Positions 19,610-28,699 of a stretch of 64,000 bases of DNA are shown here, one piece after another; within the stretch, counting starts at the first letter, position 1; each line of letters starts with the position of its first letter. This DNA is from Haemonchus contortus (lineage: Eukaryota; Nematoda; Chromadorea; Rhabditida; Trichostrongylidae): the NCBI GenBank assembly GCA_000469685.2, contig LS997562.1, positions 7,888,007 to 7,952,006 on the forward strand, given 5' to 3'. A model generated the notes under the pieces. The model saw nothing but the letters and a program-made list of their open reading frames with translations. It had not been told where the DNA came from and did no database searches. A program made the position numbers and the translations under genes.

Positions 19610-21688
19610 TCATTCCTGGAAGAATCTGAGATCGCGCTCCAACTTCTCGATTCGATCCATCGCTTCGGCTAAACTACGTCGCGCTCTTGCTCTTCTCTCT
19701 GCTATTTCTTCACTTTTGTCTGGAAGCTCACATAAAGCAGAGTGGTGTCCGTATTTCCAGCAGTGAAAGCACCGCACATCGTATTTGGGACAACTAGTCC
19801 CTCCATGGCAATACTCGAGGCATTCTTCACATCTTCCTCTGTCCTCAATCATTCTACGACGGACAAATACAGACCTTATTTCGATGCAAGAATCTGAATA
19901 GTGACGACCGATAGATCGACAGAAGGCACAACGCATGAGACGTTCGCCTTGTTTACGAATCGCTCCAAGACCAAAGCGTCTGGGTGGACATGTGGGATGC
20001 TTACGTAGTTCATCAATAATTTGACGAAAGTTAGCGCACGATTGTTTCAGCTGCAAGATTTCGGTCTCAATCTGCTGTCGCATACTTGCATTTTCGCGCC
20101 TGATACGGTCTCGGGGATCCTCATGTAGTTGCTGACCTTCTTCAACCTCGTCCACCTGTTCAATGTCTTCTACTTCTTCGACGAAGTCGGCATTTTCTTG
20201 GATGGCTTTCCTCTTTTGATCTTGCATGCTGAGGTCGTCTCCCTGTTCAAGTTCTTCTACTTCTTCGAGGAAGTCGACGTCTTCTTGGATGTTCCTCTCT
20301 TGATCTTGCATGCGCATGCCCTCCGGCGTGGACGTGCGCTGATGCTCCACTTGTTCAGGAAAGACAGTTTTTTCTCCAGAGTAGGTATCGTCCTCCATGT
20401 TTTCCGTGCAGAAGTCACCGGTGAGCTCCTCGTTTCCATTTTGTTTCATGACTTGCAGAGCAGCGTCCAATGTCGCTTGTAGATTGGCTACAGCAGTGCT
20501 CATGTAGTGCTGAAAATTCACAGTTTCCTGCCTTTCTCCGTCCATGAGAGAAGTGCGCATATCGATGATTGTTTTACGGTAGCAATGAAGTTGGCTTAAC
20601 TGGTCTGTTGCTGCTCTCTCGAGGTCATCCTGACGGAGAAGTAGTGGATCACCGTTCTCATTGTACTGCGGCCATTCCATCCACGCTCTCCAGATGTCAC
20701 TCGTGCTGATTCCCAATGCGTTCAAAAGAGCAGGGATGGTAAAAAGTGTACACAGTTGATATCGAATAAACAGAATTTCGACGTAAGATTTTTCCACTGA
20801 AACCTCCAGAAGCGACAACTTATGAAGACGGGCTTCATAACATTTATCAGATTGGCGTAAGGTTTTCAAGCGACGGTCTAACTCTGTAACAGCCGTGGTG
20901 CATGCGAAGAAGTCATGACAGCGATTGACGATATTCTTATAGACTTGTTCGGGATCCGGAATAGGGGGCAGGGCATTTAGTAAGTCCCTGAGTTCTTTTG
21001 TTTTGCTGTTTAATTCGTGACGAACTTGCGCGAGTTCCTTTTTTGCTGCACGGAGTTCACGACGTAGCTGTTTCATTTTCTGTAAGAAGAAATTGGGATG
21101 GGGGTTAGTATTTAGCTCTTTTCTATGTGACATCGGTGTTATCAAGGCGCCGGCGCAACCGAAAATGATAGTTTTTTCCTGTATGGGAGCATGATCAAGT
21201 TTCTCTTTGCGAATTCGTAACCCATGAGGGGTAGTTATATTCATCAGCAATCCATTCTTCGGGCTTCTTAAAATAATGTTACTGGCGCCGGAGATCATTA
21301 AAAGCGATATTACCATAAGATGGAAATGAAACCATTTCGGAGATTGTGAAGACCAGCGTTTTGCAGAAAATTTAACATTTTGTACGTAGCGCACTTGCTG
21401 TCGCGGTCTTAAGTTATACCTAGGCTTCTCTTTTTGTGAAGTTGCATTGTTATCTCCATCAGGATGTTCTGGTTCTGAAGTTTCTCCAATCTTTCTACTT
21501 TCTTGTATCTCAAGAGGGATTAGGAGATTCACTGGTCGTCGTATTTTCCTTTTTGTTGCTGTGAGGAGTTCTGCTTCACAAACATTCCCGTCCTCGCCGC
21601 GCCTTAAATCAGTTATCCGTGCCATTCTCCACTCATTTCGTGGTAGAATAGGGTCGTTCACTAACACTATGTCTCCTATCGTAGGCAT
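19610..21688 (-). CDS. BEL integrase C-terminus fused to a coiled-coil/zinc-knuckle frame
   Basis: 692 codons from the first Met. Residues 1-60 (IGDIVLVNDPI..NEWRMARITDL) are the integrase C-terminal domain. A hydrophobic stretch (VISLLMISGASNIIL) follows near residue 135. At 21080-21081 a splice acceptor (TACTAAC, then TTCTTCTTACAG) precedes an in-frame ATG (21074-21076), giving a possible 488-residue protein. It holds an N-terminal coiled coil (KQLRRELRAAKKELAQ), an acidic segment with an imperfect tandem duplication (MQDQERNIQEDVDF and MQDQKRKAIQENADF), and three zinc knuckles near the end (CAFCRSIGRHYSDSC, CEECLEYCHGGTSC, CFHCWKYGHHSALC). The frame ends 20 bases before the LTR. Zinc knuckles after integrase instead of in gag are unusual. 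Confidence 0.85.
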   Translation of the reverse strand: MPTIGDIVLVNDPILPRNEWRMARITDLRRGEDGNVCEAELLTATKRKIRRPVNLLIPLEIQESRKIGETSEPEHPDGDNNATSQKEKPRYNLRPRQQVRYVQNVKFSAKRWSSQSPKWFHFHLMVISLLMISGASNIILRSPKNGLLMNITTPHGLRIRKEKLDHAPIQEKTIIFGCAGALITPMSHRKELNTNPHPNFFLQKMKQLRRELRAAKKELAQVRHELNSKTKELRDLLNALPPIPDPEQVYKNIVNRCHDFFACTTAVTELDRRLKTLRQSDKCYEARLHKLSLLEVSVEKSYVEILFIRYQLCTLFTIPALLNALGISTSDIWRAWMEWPQYNENGDPLLLRQDDLERAATDQLSQLHCYRKTIIDMRTSLMDGERQETVNFQHYMSTAVANLQATLDAALQVMKQNGNEELTGDFCTENMEDDTYSGEKTVFPEQVEHQRTSTPEGMRMQDQERNIQEDVDFLEEVEELEQGDDLSMQDQKRKAIQENADFVEEVEDIEQVDEVEEGQQLHEDPRDRIRRENASMRQQIETEILQLKQSCANFRQIIDELRKHPTCPPRRFGLGAIRKQGERLMRCAFCRSIGRHYSDSCIEIRSVFVRRRMIEDRGRCEECLEYCHGGTSCPKYDVRCFHCWKYGHHSALCELPDKSEEIAERRARARRSLAEAMDRIEKLERDLRFFQE
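21080..21110 (-). promoter_or_regulatory. Candidate splice acceptor for a BEL subgenomic RNA
   Basis: The element strand shows TACTAAC (21104-21110) and then a pyrimidine run ending TTACAG (AG at 21080-21081), three bases before ATG 21074-21076. With the donor at 26681 it would remove gag-pol and join the leader to the zinc-knuckle frame. Confidence 0.5.
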
Positions 21689-21784
21689 ATCGCAACTAAG
21701 CCTGTGATTCGAAGGGAGTCGCTGGTGTTTTTCTCGTAGAGAAGTTAGATACTGGGTTTGCCATACTTTCCAAAATGATTCTGT

Positions 21785-24700
21785 TCATTGACAAGAAGTA
21801 TGCAACGCTTCCAACACTTTCCGGCTGTACTGCATCGCACGCACCTCTTCTGGGGGAAGATACTCTGAATCACCGTTGTCTATGAGTTCGGGGATTGAGA
21901 GGGTCAGAGAGATGTCCATCTGGACAAAATCGATAGGGCGGATCGAACACATTTCTTCTTGTGCTGATGCCTGGTATGTTAGGGGCCTTGAATTCAAACA
22001 AGCTTCAACCTCGGCAACAAACGTCTGAATATCATCAAATGATCGTCCTCCTCTGCTGCGCAAAGTTTTGTGAATTGACTGTTTTATCGATTTGATGAGG
22101 CGTTCATAAAAACCTCCTTGCCACGGTGCATAAGGTGTAATATGGTTCCATTGAATCACTTTGTTGGTTAAAGAACGGACCACTTCTTGATTGTATTGAT
22201 TATTTCGGTTCCCAAGAACGTTAGCGCTGAGTAGAAATGTTGGCGCATTGTCACACGTGATGGATTCAGGAAGGCCCCTGCACGCAATGAATCCTCGTAG
22301 CGCGTTGATGAATTCATTTGTGTTCATGCCTCGTACAACTTCGAGATGTATCAGTCTGGTTACAGTGCATGTAAAAATGCATCCGTACAACTTGAACTTT
22401 TCGTTATTTTCGGTGCATGATGGAAGGTCAAAGAAATCTAATCCCGTATGTTGAAAAGGACGGCATCGTATGACTCGGCGTTGGGGTAAATCCGGTGTTT
22501 CAGGATAGCGATACGGTAACGCATTGAACCTGCGACACTGAACACAATGTGTGATGACTTTTCGAACTTGTTGACGTAGTTTCGGAATCCAGTATTGCTC
22601 TCGTACAGTAGCTATTGTATGCTCAGTACCTTTGTGGTAGATGCCATGAGCCTCATTCATAATTTTCTCTGCTAGATTTGTGTTGGGCGCTATAAATACA
22701 GGATTCTTGGCATCGTCGCTCAATGTTGAGTGTCCTAGTCGTCCTTTTGAGCGCCAAATTCTGTTTTCGTCTTGATATAGTCTTAAGGTGTTTTTCATGG
22801 ATTTCCGATATTCCTCAGTTATATAAATTAGTTGGTGATTGCGAATCAGGGCTATTTTTGCTACGCGTACTTCGCATCCTTCCAAGAAGTCGGTAGAGTC
22901 CTGTATGCTCTTTATTTCAGGGATGCACGCGAATATTTTTTCCTTTAAGTTCTCATTTTGGTAGCGTAGAAGTTTCTTTATGAAGCGAAGAACAAGTGCT
23001 GTAATCCGTTTTGCGGAAGAGAGCGACCCACAAAGGTTCCAGTCAAGCAGATCCTTGACTTCTACGTTTTTTCCACATACCGTGTTTATAATTACAGCTT
23101 CTTCCTTTCTTAAATCGGGACGTATGAGCATATCACTCTTTGATAATGGATAGAAGGGAGTGGGCCACTGTTGTACTGGTGTACGTAGGAATGTCGGTCC
23201 ACACCACCAGTTGTGGTCAGCTAACTGTTCTTTGGTAAGACCTCTTGTTCCAACGTCTGCTGGATTTTCGGACGTGTTGATATATCCGAAAACAACGTGT
23301 ACTCCATCGCCCTCCAGTTGATGAACGATACGGCGTATTTCGCGTAGCCTGTTCTCAACTAGTACTCCCAAGTTAGTTTGACGCGTTGAAGATAGCCAGC
23401 TGAGAGCTATCTGGGAGTCAGAGAAAATGTAGATGGTGGAGTTCTTGAGAATCCTCAGTTTGAGCGCTTGTGCTACAGAAAGAGCGAGACGCGTTGCAAG
23501 GGTCAACGCGTTCATTTCCAATTTTGGCATGGTCGTCTTTGTTTTAATCGATGGTAATTTGCTTTTAGCCATCATCAACGAAGACATGTTCTTGTTAAAC
23601 AGATAAGCGCAAGCGGCGATAGCTATTTCGCTTGCGTCGGCGAAAACCGCAAGGTGTTGTGTCTCAGGATCAGCGTGAAATCTTCTTGGAATTGATTTCC
23701 GAAATCCGTCGATGTTTTCGCTTATTTCTGACCATCGGCTTGTAACTTCTGGGGGAAGTTTGGAATCCCATTGGAATTTCTGTTTCCAAAGTTCTTGTTG
23801 GAAGTTTTTTGCAGAAATGAGTAGTGGTACAAGCCACCCCAGAGGATCGTAGATGGAGGCAATTTTTCCCGCTACGGTTCGTTTCGTCATAGGGTCGACT
23901 GGGGTCATGGAGCAGTGGACTTCAAAGCAATCAGTATTTGCGTTCCACGGGACTCCAAGTACTTTTCGCGTTGAAGATTTCGCATAAGCAGTCTCTGGTA
24001 GATAGTGACATAGCGTTTCGTCGTTTGACAAGAATTCTCTTATGTTCATGCCCATTTCTCCAAAAATCTTACGGGTTTCCAAGGACTTTTTCATGGCTTC
24101 AATAGGTGTGTTGGCAGATAGAATGAGGTTATCCACATATAGATTCTCTCTGATTTCATTTGCAAGATCTTTGTTTTCAACAGCATGATTGAGATGATGA
24201 TGGATAGTCGCGCCCAGTAGATATGGTGACACATTCAATCCAAATGTTACTCGGGTGAATCGGAAAGTTGTCACATTTTGCTCGTTGAATGGCGCGTTCA
24301 CGTCGCGAACCCATAGAAATCGAGTTGCATCTCTGTCGGCCTCATGTAAGCGCACCTGTAGAAAGGCCTTCTCGACGTCTGAGATGATGACAAACTTCGG
24401 GATTCTGAAGCGCAATAGCATAGCGTAGAGCTCCGGGAGGATCAAGGGTCCTTGGTGAAGGATGTCGTTTAGTGAAGGACTATCCTTGAAGTGTGCTGAC
24501 GCATCGAATACAATGCGTAATTTGGTGGTTTCCTTGTGTGGTGTTATTACTGGTTGATGTGGTATGTAGTGCACAATAGTGCCTTCGGATGCCGAAGAGT
24601 CTGGGATTTCTTCAATGACGCCGATTTCTTGTTGTGCGCGAAACGTTTCTTCATAATCACGTAATAAGTGCGGAGTTTTTCGCAATGTTTCAATGACTGC

Positions 24701-25117
24701 TTTCAGTCTTTTGAACGCAATTGCTTTGTTCGTTGGTAACGGAGGATGATTTTCTTCATAAGGAAAGCGGATGTAGTAACCGTCCTCGCGTTTTTCAATT
24801 GTGTCTTCGAAAAATTTTGCAACTTTAGCATTTATCGCATCTTTTTCGGCATTTTTCGTTCCAGTGAACTCGCAAACTCCAGCAGAGTCCATGGTCCAAT
24901 ACTTGTCCCATCTTTCTAGTTCTTCGTCGAAATTAGCAAAAGAATTTGCAAAGATCGCCATATCCGCATCAATGCTATCGGTCGGATCTCTTTGCTGTAT
25001 CGTTTCCATTTGTCGTCCTGTCAGTAGGTATCCCAGTCTTGAAGGAACAAGTTGTAATCCGGATGGTAGGGTGTGACGGGAATAAGGCACGTCGAGAAAT
25101 TCCATAACTGGTCGCAC
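21785..25117 (-). CDS. BEL reverse transcriptase, RNase H and integrase
   Basis: 1110 codons. The RT region has LRIVFDASAHFKDSPSLND (about residue 200) and the polymerase motif YVDN (about 327), a BEL-type variant of YVDD. RNase H-like FADASE and LEMNALTLA follow (about 490-540). Integrase has the zinc-binding H..H..CVQC region (about 840-870) and core acidic residues in GLDFF, CDNAPTF and GGFYERL. The frame ends at a TGA (21785-21787) that is in frame with the following open region, whose first residues are the usual integrase C-terminus. The stop is thus a single nonsense codon inside pol. Copies DNA from RNA and inserts it; acts in capsid particles (family knowledge). Confidence 0.92.
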   Translation of the reverse strand: MRPVMEFLDVPYSRHTLPSGLQLVPSRLGYLLTGRQMETIQQRDPTDSIDADMAIFANSFANFDEELERWDKYWTMDSAGVCEFTGTKNAEKDAINAKVAKFFEDTIEKREDGYYIRFPYEENHPPLPTNKAIAFKRLKAVIETLRKTPHLLRDYEETFRAQQEIGVIEEIPDSSASEGTIVHYIPHQPVITPHKETTKLRIVFDASAHFKDSPSLNDILHQGPLILPELYAMLLRFRIPKFVIISDVEKAFLQVRLHEADRDATRFLWVRDVNAPFNEQNVTTFRFTRVTFGLNVSPYLLGATIHHHLNHAVENKDLANEIRENLYVDNLILSANTPIEAMKKSLETRKIFGEMGMNIREFLSNDETLCHYLPETAYAKSSTRKVLGVPWNANTDCFEVHCSMTPVDPMTKRTVAGKIASIYDPLGWLVPLLISAKNFQQELWKQKFQWDSKLPPEVTSRWSEISENIDGFRKSIPRRFHADPETQHLAVFADASEIAIAACAYLFNKNMSSLMMAKSKLPSIKTKTTMPKLEMNALTLATRLALSVAQALKLRILKNSTIYIFSDSQIALSWLSSTRQTNLGVLVENRLREIRRIVHQLEGDGVHVVFGYINTSENPADVGTRGLTKEQLADHNWWCGPTFLRTPVQQWPTPFYPLSKSDMLIRPDLRKEEAVIINTVCGKNVEVKDLLDWNLCGSLSSAKRITALVLRFIKKLLRYQNENLKEKIFACIPEIKSIQDSTDFLEGCEVRVAKIALIRNHQLIYITEEYRKSMKNTLRLYQDENRIWRSKGRLGHSTLSDDAKNPVFIAPNTNLAEKIMNEAHGIYHKGTEHTIATVREQYWIPKLRQQVRKVITHCVQCRRFNALPYRYPETPDLPQRRVIRCRPFQHTGLDFFDLPSCTENNEKFKLYGCIFTCTVTRLIHLEVVRGMNTNEFINALRGFIACRGLPESITCDNAPTFLLSANVLGNRNNQYNQEVVRSLTNKVIQWNHITPYAPWQGGFYERLIKSIKQSIHKTLRSRGGRSFDDIQTFVAEVEACLNSRPLTYQASAQEEMCSIRPIDFVQMDISLTLSIPELIDNGDSEYLPPEEVRAMQYSRKVLEALHTSCQ

Positions 25118-25118
25118 C

Positions 25119-25886
25119 CTAAGAGAATTTGTGGCTTCGAAGTGTGGTCGAAGTCCTTCTTGGATAAGGGAATTCTGTGCCGCGCAATGTAATCCAAATC
25201 CGCGGTGGCCAGCCGTGTAGCCTTTCCCTAAAGTTTAGAACTGGTATAGTGTAAAGGCGCAATTCGTGCTTCACACCTTCACGGTCCCACAGGTCTAACC
25301 ACGTTTCTCCACATGTGGTTTTCCTGGGCGTTTCTGTACCAAAGGTGTACATTTCGAAGCTTTTTTGCCCTTCACATATGAGACCAAGTTCTTCAGCAAG
25401 TCCTCGACTAATGAAGGACTGGTCAGCGCCTGTGTCCAATAAGACTTCCACGTCTTTCCAGAGATTCCGACTCGAGTCCTTCACTCGAGCAACTCCGGTT
25501 AGCAAAAGAACACTCTTTCCCTCAATTCGAGTTTCCTTACTGATACTGTCAGGAATGTTCCCCTTCTTTATAGTGCAAGGAACAGTGTTTGAACTGCCTT
25601 TTTCTTCGTGAAGCGTAGCGGTTTTGCAAGCACAGGGAGCTGTTTCGAGCAGGTGTGCTTGTGCTGGTTTTGATTTTCTTTGTGGAGCCCTCCTCGCCCC
25701 TTTCGGTGTGTTTTGATGTGCAGTAGGTGGTTCTGGTTGCGCTGACTCGTGCTCTGTTTCTTCCTTCAGTGTTTGCGTAGGTTTGTTTCGCAAGGGTGGA
25801 AGACGTTGTGGACAAAGCATATGGTGATGCTTTTTTCCATTGCATTGCTTGCATCCTTCTTTCGTACAAGATTTGACCATCTCCAT
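25119..25886 (-). CDS. BEL retropepsin-like aspartic protease region
   Basis: After the cysteine cluster and a basic linker comes VLLDTGADQSFISRGLAEELGL, the D[TS]GA active site of a retroviral-type aspartic protease (peptidase A16 group of BEL). The frame is correct to about 25210. The sequence then continues in another frame (a DYIARHRIPLSKKDF-type stretch), before the reverse-transcriptase frame takes over near 25105. The polyprotein is therefore broken by two frame changes. Confidence 0.8.
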   Translation of the reverse strand: MEMVKSCTKEGCKQCNGKKHHHMLCPQRLPPLRNKPTQTLKEETEHESAQPEPPTAHQNTPKGARRAPQRKSKPAQAHLLETAPCACKTATLHEEKGSSNTVPCTIKKGNIPDSISKETRIEGKSVLLLTGVARVKDSSRNLWKDVEVLLDTGADQSFISRGLAEELGLICEGQKSFEMYTFGTETPRKTTCGETWLDLWDREGVKHELRLYTIPVLNFRERLHGWPPRIWITLRGTEFPYPRRTSTTLRSHKFS

Positions 25887-26184
25887 ATTTGGCGCATAAG
25901 AGATTCACTGCATGATCATAGTTGTCTTCCGTGACGGGATAGCGGCGCTCTGTTTCGCGAGCCTCGCCTTGTAGTGCACATAATAAATAGTTGAACTTCT
26001 GCAGTCTCGTCAATGGTTGGTTATGAACGTTTGCTACAAACAAAGTCCAAAAATTTTGGAACTCCCAGATTTTCCCATTAAACGATGGTATGGGAATGGG
26101 TGGCAATGTTCCCTGAGGGATCCCCATTGTCACATGTTGCGTTTGGAAGTTATGTGGTGATTGCGCGTGTTCGCGAATGCTCAT
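25549..26184 (-). CDS. BEL gag (DUF1759-like), internally deleted
   Basis: The first ~105 residues contain IPSFNGKIWEFQNFWTLF and LTRLQKFNYLLCALQGEA, the signature of BEL/Pao gag (DUF1759). At about 25875 the sequence jumps from LLCAKYGDG to a region that in the other frame encodes a CX4CX2C-type cysteine cluster (CTKEGCKQCNGKKHHHMLC). The usual 150 or so gag residues in between are missing and the frame is shifted, so gag is inactive here. The tail of this frame past that point is a shadow. Confidence 0.75.
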   Translation of the reverse strand: MSIREHAQSPHNFQTQHVTMGIPQGTLPPIPIPSFNGKIWEFQNFWTLFVANVHNQPLTRLQKFNYLLCALQGEARETERRYPVTEDNYDHAVNLLCAKYGDGQILYERRMQAMQWKKASPYALSTTSSTLAKQTYANTEGRNRARVSATRTTYCTSKHTERGEEGSTKKIKTSTSTPARNSSLCLQNRYASRRKRQFKHCSLHYKEGEHS

Positions 26185-26196
26185 GCGATTGCATTC

Positions 26197-26523
26197 TCAT
26201 TCAATTGCCTTCGTATGCGCGAGTTCCATAGCATGGTGCGCTTTTGTCACATAGTCATCTATTTGTTTTTGTTGTTCCTCCGAGATCGGATCAGGCAATG
26301 AGTCACACAGCGCCGTGAAAGAATCTAGTGCTTCATGAACCAATTTTGCGCCCGAGTGGAGTTGTAATGCGACGGTTTGCGCTTGTTTTGATGCGACAGT
26401 GTCATAGAAGAAGTCGGGCTTTGCTCTTAGTATTCTTTCATTGTCCTTCAAAATGCGCTCTATGTTGTTACAATATCGCGTTAAAAGAGCTTTCTGTGAT
26501 CTTAAGGATGTAGAGCTAGTCAT
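26197..26523 (-). CDS. BEL gag, N-terminal frame
   Basis: 108 codons, helical and charged (SQKALLTRYCNNIERIL..), first open frame after the leader. A stop separates it from the next frame at 26184. It is probably the N-terminal part of gag; I recognise no named domain in it. Confidence 0.6.
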   Translation of the reverse strand: MTSSTSLRSQKALLTRYCNNIERILKDNERILRAKPDFFYDTVASKQAQTVALQLHSGAKLVHEALDSFTALCDSLPDPISEEQQKQIDDYVTKAHHAMELAHTKAIE

Positions 26524-26675
26524 CTTTATGAGTCCTTATGAAAGACAGGAAGGTTGAAAAACTTTCAAAACCAAAGTCTTCAAGCGCTGTCGATGTAGTT
26601 CAAAAGACGATACTTCTTAGCGCCGTCGATTCTTGTTAGTTCCTGCGCCGGCGCACTCAAAACCGAAGGTAAAAT

Positions 26676-26682
26676 GACTTAC
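26676..26682 (-). promoter_or_regulatory. Candidate splice donor in the BEL leader
   Basis: The element strand reads CTG|GTAAGTC with GT at 26681-26682, just downstream of the primer-binding site and upstream of gag. It is the expected place for the donor of a spliced subgenomic RNA. Confidence 0.5.
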
Positions 26683-26708
26683 CAGCAGGTGACGGTCGAT
26701 GCATACCA

Positions 26709-27003
26709 TAAAGTTGCCACAGAGATAGAGTCCGGAGCAGTCGTTTATTGCCAGACGCCCTTCGTGGTCCCTTGGGACTCTATGAGACTCTGGGAAGGCT
26801 CTATGAGAAAGATAACATACTGTATCATTCTATAGATCACTGATTATGCGCCTTATCGCTACTTCTTTCTTATCTTCATATCCTCAACACGTTCTGCCAT
26901 GTGCTCCACAATTTTCTTCATTATACAAACTAAACACTTTTATTTAACAAACAACAATGCAATTTAAAATACCTTAAAGTGAAATCGCGAATCATCCGCG
27001 ATA
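26709..27003 (-). repeat. BEL 5' LTR
   Basis: About 295 bp; partner of the 3' LTR. The next bases on the element strand start TGGTATGCATCGACC, a plausible primer-binding site (TGG pairs with the tRNA CCA end). I could not name the tRNA. Confidence 0.9.
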
Positions 27004-27008
27004 GTACC
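27004..27008. repeat. BEL target-site duplication, right
   Basis: GTACC directly after the 5' LTR; the partner of 19282-19286. Confidence 0.9.
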
Positions 27009-28000
27009 AACAGAGGCATCGAAAGTGCATGGGATCATGTGGATTAAGTGGATTAGGTGGTGGTAGATTCTTTAACACGGTGACAACTGAAGGAAGGACA
27101 TCACGTGAGCAGAGGAGCAGTATTGTCGTCCCAATCTTAAAACAGCAGTGGTATGCACAGCATGTTTCTAACTACCGTGTAATTAGGCTGACTGCGCATA
27201 CCACGAAGCTGTGCGAGTGCTCAATCGACCTAAATTATAGGAAACGATACAATATCACAGAAACAGGTCGGCTTCATGCCAGAAAAATCTACAAAGATTG
27301 TCATTCGATAGTCAGGCAAATGCTGGAGAAATATTAAGAAAAGGTGTACCCTCTTATCTGGCCTCCTTCGATCTGGGAGAGGAGAAGTTCCTAACCGTCT
27401 GATCCGTTCAACTGAAGGAAATGTGCGGTATGTCCACGACGGTCATACGCATACCTCACGAATATTCATTACAAGCTGCAGAAGTGGCAGGTGCTGGCAA
27501 AGGAAGGCTCAATGCTCAACGTGAAGAAAGTTCATCCGCTCCGAAGAATGCACAAGAACCTCCAGTTTACCTGGTCTCCGACGGTAGCGTGAAAAGACGA
27601 TAAAGGCACGAATAAAAATAGCATGGATGTATTGGAGGAAGTCTGAGGTATACTTCGCCAGCGCCCGTGTTCTGAGCTCCTCGAAGGAATGGTGTACCGA
27701 TCAATAGAGCGGCTCACGATGCTCTACAGCAGCTGATGTTATTGAGTGTGTAGGTAGAAATCGTGACATACAGCTCCACTCCGCTGAAAAGCGGATGTTC
27801 GGATAAATCCGCGGTTGGATGCTATTGGACTGGTTCAAAACCAGAGACTTCAGACTTCAGAGACGGTAACGCAAGCAGCCCCTATCCACTTGAAGATGTG
27901 GTAGCAGTGTCCGCGTTGGTACGAACATGTAATGAGATGGTAACAGGAAACGGAGGCTCAAGGTTGGTTCGACACCTGCACAACTTCGAAGAGAATGCAT
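27009..28000 (+). repeat. Non-LTR remnant, right part
   Basis: Continues the reverse-transcriptase remnant interrupted at 19281. It matches 6114-7180, including NTVTTEGRTSREQRSSIVVPI near 27075-27135. Several stops and shifts; not functional. Confidence 0.75.
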
Positions 28001-28119
28001 CGAACAGTTTCGGAAGGTCAAACCCAAACCCAACCCACTCCAAATTTTCTTACTTAACACTGCACAGACGCCTTCATCAAAACTGAAGGCATACGCAATT
28101 TCATACGAGGCCCTTGTGA

Positions 28120-28597
28120 CTTACCTTTCCGACATTCCGCTCCCGATGTCGTTATAGGCATTGACAATGCGGTTAACATTGCTATTCTTATGATTTACAT
28201 CCATGAATTTAAACTCGAAATCAGGTGTTTGATATGAAACCGACCTGCAAATAATACTATTTTTGCCATATGAAATTTCAGCAATCAACGGATCACTTCG
28301 GAAAGGTTCTGATTCTTCTTGGAACGAACAGTAGTGGTTCACCTTCCATTGATTTCCCTCTAGCGGAGTTTCTCTGACAGCTATAAGAATGGAATCACCA
28401 AATAAGTTTTTAGATTGAAATCATTGCTGAATTAGCAATGAGAGACTAATCATCCGCATTTGTTTCTGATGTCTGGCATAAACATACAAGAAAATAACCC
28501 CTGACACTTTTGAACGAAATTTCCCTTGATCTAGCTCTTTATTACTGCTCACCATGAAGCGCTTTCAAGGAAGAAGCTAAAGTGAGTAACTTACCAT
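28120..28597 (-). pseudogene. Cathepsin B relic (exons 0-3)
   Basis: Minus-strand exon 3 (about 28123-28240, PTPDFEFKFM-like after the same one-base shift as 7284-7441), a damaged exon 2 (about 28308-28370), a signal exon shortened by 11 bases (28451-28500) whose donor GT is AT, and an ATG exon (28595-28597) with donor GTAAGT. No catalytic exons. GATAAG remains at 28685-28690. Equivalent of 7284-7441 in the duplicated block. Confidence 0.75.
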
Positions 28598-28699
28598 TGT
28601 TCAGCACGACTGTGAAAGCAATGGCATCTGCTTATATCTATCTTGGAGACTAACTGACAACAACTTCCTGTAATTTCCTGCTATGATAAGAAGAGTGCA

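Larger units (their letters stand above)
19287..27003 (-). mobile_element. BEL/Pao LTR retrotransposon, full length, defective
   Basis: 7.7-kb element read on the minus strand: 5' LTR 26709-27003, leader with a TGG-initial primer-binding site, gag, protease, reverse transcriptase/RNase H, integrase, a 3' coding region, and 3' LTR 19287-19590. It is flanked by GTACC at 19282-19286 and 27004-27008, a 5-bp target duplication as expected for BEL. The target is known: the paralogous non-LTR remnant near 6109 has one uninterrupted GTACC. The LTRs differ at about seven single bases plus one roughly 20-bp patch, so the insertion is not brand new. Gag has an internal deletion, the protease-RT junction has two frame changes, and integrase has one in-frame TGA. 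Confidence 0.95.

Noticed and set aside
20129..20482. 117-codon plus-strand frame inside the BEL element
   Set aside because: Antisense to the acidic repeat of the zinc-knuckle frame; the Phe/Leu richness is the reverse of the Glu/Lys codons.
21240..21340. Complete env-like gene in the B/Pao element
   Set aside because: Only a hydrophobic stretch follows the integrase C-terminus. No glycoprotein-like cysteine pattern or transmembrane anchor follows before the coiled-coil/zinc-knuckle part.
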